Shown here one piece after another: positions 61,051 through 64,000 of a DNA stretch of 64,000 bases. The notes beneath the pieces were generated by a model, which did not search any database, was not told the origin of the DNA, and worked only from the letters and a program-made list of their open reading frames with translations. Where the stretch lies: contig CAMATH010000005.1 in NCBI GenBank assembly GCA_945860955.1, forward strand, positions 44,813-108,812, in the 5' to 3' direction. The stretch comes from Planctomicrobium piriforme. GTDB lineage: Bacteria > Planctomycetota > Planctomycetia > Planctomycetales > Planctomycetaceae. How positions within the stretch are numbered: position 1 is the first letter of the stretch; each line of letters begins with the position of its first letter. The position numbers and the translations under genes are program-made.

Positions 61051-62646
61051 TCACTTCGGCGCTGGTGCCGTGGCCGCCGGTTCGACGCTCGGACGTACGA
61101 CGAATTGAATCAGAATCCGGGACGCGGTTCCGTGAACTATGGCCTTGTTCTCCGAGGAATCGAACGCGGACTTCTCCGCACTCGTTGGTGACTGCTTCGA
61201 CTTGGCCTGTGCCGACGACGGCATTCCCCCACCACCGAGGCCGCCCTTGAAAAGGGGGGCTGAACGATTCGGCGGACTCGCCTTGCGTTCAGCCAGCAGT
61301 GGGGAGTCTCCAACAGGTGCCGGATCGATCGGGCGTGCCGCAGGAGTCGGTACGGATTTTGAGCCCGGTGCAACCGGAAGGGGAGCAACATCCGCCGTCG
61401 ATTGTGCCGGCCCCGCAGGAGGCAGGTGTCCGGGGTCCGCGTCGAATTCCGACTCGTGGCTGGTGAGAGCGGCGGGCATCGTCACCAACGCGAACATTCT
61501 GTGGTGTTCGATTCCCTTTTCGCGGGTGGATTCCGGATCGCCCTGGGGTGCGTCAGATTCTTGGGCGGTGTCGGCGACACCCGTGGCAATTGAAGTGAGG
61601 TCGGATAGGGTGGCGTTCTCGTAGAAGTCTCCGACGAGTTCGTTTGTTTCCTGGTCGAGCGTCATCAATTCGAATTTGGCCACGTTCAGAATGATCGCTT
61701 CATTTTCGTCGCGATCGAGCATGTCGGCGAACGCGTCGACCATCGCCTGTGTCTCGCCGACCGCCATCATCAGCAGCGTTTCGTTCTCTGACCCCGGGAG
61801 ACTGGTCTGGCTCTGCAGGTCTCCTTTCGGTGGTGCCGGCGGCCCCGGTTCCGGAACCTCTTTGTCGCTGGCCCGCACGATTTCGCGGTGCAGTGATCGT
61901 TCTTCGGAGAGAGGGGCCTCCTTGAAATTCAAACGCTGAAACGCGTCCACCGCAGTCTTGAGAGCCTGTTGACGGTCAGCGATCGCTCCCAAAGAAGTCG
62001 AATAGTCGGAAGCCGCGACTTCGATCGTGACCAATACGACACGCTCCGGTTGCGTGTGTTGGGTATCGAGCGCTGCGACGAATTCCTTGATCGATTTTGT
62101 CGAGGCGACCGTGCGGATCCTCCTCAATGCCGGAGACGCTGCCTTCGGTACTCGGGCCTCCATCAGGGCGGGGGGCGCCATTGGGGGAGCGGCATGCTCA
62201 GTCATTTCTTGACGACTCGACATCGGCTCATTGGTCGCCGCGCCTTGGAATGGAGATTCCGGAAGGACGTTGGAAAACAAGACCAGTAAGCCGAGTGCAG
62301 TCGCCGACAGGGGCGCCAGAATCCGCACCCCCCATCGGAGCCAGGATCGCGAACGGGGTTTTTCTGGCGATGCCGAGGGGGTGGGACGGGAAGCCGGGCT
62401 GGTATCCGGACGGGGGAGAAGCATGTCCCGTTCAATCGATCGCAACACCCGCGCTGGGAATTCGGCCGACAACTCGGACGGGGGTAGCCCGCGAATCGCT
62501 CCCCCCAACAGACGGTAGTGCGCGACCCTTTCCTGCCCCTGCGGATTCGCGCGCAACCAGTCTTCGATCCATTCGGTTTCCGCCGACGAGAGTTCGCCAT
62601 CCACATACGCGGAGAGCAGTTCGTCGCTGGGTGTGGGTTTGTTCAT
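61051..62646 (-). CDS. Membrane-bound anti-sigma factor-like protein
   Basis: The ATG at 62646 overlaps the stop of the ECF sigma gene by four bases (ATGA), the standard sigma/anti-sigma pairing. The 531-residue protein begins with an anti-sigma N domain: DELLSAYVDGELSSAETEWIEDWL, in short parts, without the zinc-binding HxxxCxxC. One membrane helix is at about 106-126. The periplasmic part is long (about 400 residues), with an Ala/Pro/Ser-rich tail. That tail carries the peptide PLFKGGLGGGG, encoded by 61226-61262, a purine/pyrimidine-symmetric CCCTTGAAAAGGGG block of the type common as dispersed repeats in planctomycetes. It should hold the sigma factor at the membrane until a signal releases it. 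Confidence 0.8.
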   Translation of the reverse strand: MNKPTPSDELLSAYVDGELSSAETEWIEDWLRANPQGQERVAHYRLLGGAIRGLPPSELSAEFPARVLRSIERDMLLPRPDTSPASRPTPSASPEKPRSRSWLRWGVRILAPLSATALGLLVLFSNVLPESPFQGAATNEPMSSRQEMTEHAAPPMAPPALMEARVPKAASPALRRIRTVASTKSIKEFVAALDTQHTQPERVVLVTIEVAASDYSTSLGAIADRQQALKTAVDAFQRLNFKEAPLSEERSLHREIVRASDKEVPEPGPPAPPKGDLQSQTSLPGSENETLLMMAVGETQAMVDAFADMLDRDENEAIILNVAKFELMTLDQETNELVGDFYENATLSDLTSIATGVADTAQESDAPQGDPESTREKGIEHHRMFALVTMPAALTSHESEFDADPGHLPPAGPAQSTADVAPLPVAPGSKSVPTPAARPIDPAPVGDSPLLAERKASPPNRSAPLFKGGLGGGGMPSSAQAKSKQSPTSAEKSAFDSSENKAIVHGTASRILIQFVVRPSVEPAATAPAPK

Positions 62647-63377
62647 GACGCCTCCGCTTCCGCCATCCACGAGGACAGGCGTTGACGCAACTCTTCTCGC
62701 GCCCGGTGAATCCGGCTGCGAACTGTTCCAATCGGGCAATCGACGATCTCGGCGATTTCCTCGTACTTCAACCCTTCCATCTCCTTCAAGACCAACACCG
62801 TGCGAAACTCTTCCGAGAGTTCGTCCAACGCGGCCCGCACGGCCTGCTGTCGTTCGGCGATTTCCATGGGGACATGGGGCTGGAGGTCTTCCCGAAGATC
62901 GACCGGCTCATCGCCAGACTGTTCCCGGGCCGCGTCAATCGACGCCAGCACCCGGGTCCGCTTGCGTTTTCGGCTAATGGCGGTGTTAAACGCGATGCGG
63001 AACAGCCACGAGTAGAAGGCCGAGCGTCCGCCGAAGGTATGGAGCTTCTGGTAGGCGGTCAGGAAGGTGTCCTGGCAGGCGTCTTGGGCCTCCTCAGCAG
63101 AGCCGAGCAGGTTCCGCAACGTGTTGTACAGCCGGTTTTGGTAGCGCGCAACCAGATCCCCGAACGCGTGCGATTGCCCGCGCAGGCACTCCGCAATCAA
63201 GTCCTGATCTGGTTTGGCCACGGCCGTCTGGTGGTTGGTGTGGAAAGTTCGACGCGTCTCGGGAGGGAAAAGTTCCTGGAATTTGTATCCGAGGTGGGAT
63301 GTGAAGTCATCACATGTACTTGCAGCCACTGCGACCTGTTGGCCAGTGCAGCTCGGGTGCTGAGCCGGGGCTGGCAT
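62643..63377 (-). CDS. ECF RNA polymerase sigma factor
   Basis: Start taken at ATG 63377 (244 residues); the first ~50 residues are not conserved-looking, and a GTG near 63221 could be the real start. Sigma region 2 is clear (LVARYQNRLYNTLRNLLG, DACQDTFLTAYQKLHTF, YSWLFRIAFNTAISRKRKR), then a linker, and region 4 (LDELSEEFRTVLVLKEMEGLKYEEIAEIV in parts, CPIGTVRSRIHRAREELR). It directs RNA polymerase to stress or envelope promoters. The gene is the first of a two-gene operon with its anti-sigma factor. Region 3 is absent, as in all ECF sigma factors. Confidence 0.88.
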   Translation of the reverse strand: MPAPAQHPSCTGQQVAVAASTCDDFTSHLGYKFQELFPPETRRTFHTNHQTAVAKPDQDLIAECLRGQSHAFGDLVARYQNRLYNTLRNLLGSAEEAQDACQDTFLTAYQKLHTFGGRSAFYSWLFRIAFNTAISRKRKRTRVLASIDAAREQSGDEPVDLREDLQPHVPMEIAERQQAVRAALDELSEEFRTVLVLKEMEGLKYEEIAEIVDCPIGTVRSRIHRAREELRQRLSSWMAEAEAS

Positions 63378-63481
63378 TTCCACCGTCGCCTATTCACAAC
63401 AAAAGCGACGTGTGGTGTCGAGGAGCCAGGTCAAGAGTGGGCGCAGCGCCTGCCGAGCCGCCGCTGCGGTTACGAGCGTAG

Positions 63482-63775
63482 CTCCTCTCGGCTTCGGCTG
63501 ACAACACACTGAAAGCCTGGTCGCGGGAGACGGGGGAGTGCCTTGCGACCTTCTTGTGCCTGCCGAACCGCGAATGGGCGACCTGCGATGGCGGCACCCC
63601 CACCGGCACGATCCAGAAACGGGACGGCCGGATTCTGCCGCAACCCACCCTGCGGGCCGTCTCCCCCGGTGCCTGGCGGTACCTCGGCTGGCGCTGGTTC
63701 GATCCCCAGCAACAGTGCAACCGCCTCCTCCCCGCCGAATACTCTGGCCCACTACCGACGCCCCAGGGGGAGTGA
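63482..63775 (+). pseudogene. C-terminal remnant of a WD40-repeat protein
   Basis: The frame is open only from just after TAG (63479-63481) to TGA at 63773. It reads LLSASADNTLKAWSRETGECL, in part, a clear last WD40 blade, then a tail with SPGAWRYLGWRWFDP and LPAEYSGPLP, which resembles the C-terminal tail of planctomycete WD40 proteins. No start codon with a ribosome site precedes it, and the upstream blades are missing. It is probably a broken gene end left by rearrangement. The bases 63776-64000 show no gene. Confidence 0.5.
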
Positions 63776-63957
63776 CCGCCGTGGTGGAAGCTGGTCGTTC
63801 GTAGGAAAGACGCAACACGATCCGCCGCAGTGGCCGAATATCGAATGAAACTCGATGGGCGAAATTTGAATTTCGGAACCACAATCGAGCAACAGCCAGT
63901 CCCGGCAACCCGTGTCTTGACCTACACTACTTTGTGTGGCCCCATTTTACGGCACAA

Positions 63958-64000
63958 ACTCCGCCGCCGCAGGCGGCTCCCCCCCTTAGGAAGGGGGGGC
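63958..64000. repeat. GC-rich hairpin repeat at the window edge
   Basis: CCGCCGCCGCAGGCGGC, then CCCCCCCTTAGGAAGGGGGGGC: two nested inverted repeats, cut by the window end. Similar to the CCCTTGAAAAGGGG block inside the anti-sigma gene at about 61240. Confidence 0.5.

Overview
The window looks like chromosomal DNA of a planctomycete (phylum Planctomycetota). This rests on high GC content, an ECF sigma factor overlapping a Ser/Thr kinase-TPR gene, a double-length fused UvrA, a PEP-CTERM protein, HpnC/HpnD squalene synthases, several PQQ/WD40-type beta-propellers, zinc-ribbon/low-complexity proteins, and many small GC-rich dispersed repeats. The genus cannot be fixed from sequence alone.

Layout. 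1-4.3 kb: 3' end of an Omp85/BamA gene, a dispersed repeat, then a zinc-ribbon membrane protein and a WD40 protein that look like one gene split by a frameshift. 4.4-9.9 kb (minus): a secreted PQQ-type propeller protein, then a Ser/Thr kinase with TPRs overlapping an ECF sigma factor. 10.2-13.4 kb (plus): a consensus promoter, two TatA/B-like genes, tRNA-Val(CAC) and an MMPL/RND transporter. 13.6-19.2 kb: a polytopic membrane protein divergent from a TetR-DevB-DevC-DevA exporter operon; the operon promoter carries a perfect palindrome inside its spacer. 19.7-33.4 kb: a small lipoprotein, a 2435-residue double UvrA with an extra C-terminal domain, a zinc-ribbon protein, a 1233-residue TPR protein and an HExxH protein. 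33.4-42.8 kb: a propeller membrane protein, a CehA/McbA-like PHP hydrolase, a class III aminotransferase, a Tat-exported sulfite-oxidase-like enzyme, repeats, and a two-module AAA ATPase. 42.9-49.9 kb: hpnD-hpnC, der, a candidate noncoding RNA, a PEP-CTERM protein, scpB and an SPFH protein. 50-57.6 kb: an Arc-like small protein, an SUMF1-domain lipoprotein, then (minus) rpsO-pnp-NtrB/NtrC-like pair-alpha/beta hydrolase. 57.9-64 kb: a GspE/PilB-type ATPase with an N-terminal signal peptide and membrane segments, a CvpA-like protein, a 380-bp repeat, an ECF sigma/anti-sigma pair, and a WD40 gene remnant.

How genes work together. Tat components could export the twin-arginine sulfite-oxidase-like protein. 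HpnC/HpnD feed squalene synthesis, and the MMPL protein could move lipids of that kind. TetR-DevBCA is a self-regulated export cassette. rpsO-pnp is the classic translation/RNA-decay pair, followed here by a soluble two-component system driving sigma-54 transcription.

The most interesting items are the fused UvrA with its unexplained C-terminal domain, the candidate ncRNA at about 46.37-46.71 kb, the membrane-anchored GspE-like ATPase, and two repeat families: a 380-bp element present twice, inverted, in two convergent intergenic gaps, and a ~155-bp element present three times with a conserved peptide reading. No CRISPR array, rRNA, prophage or complete insertion sequence was seen.
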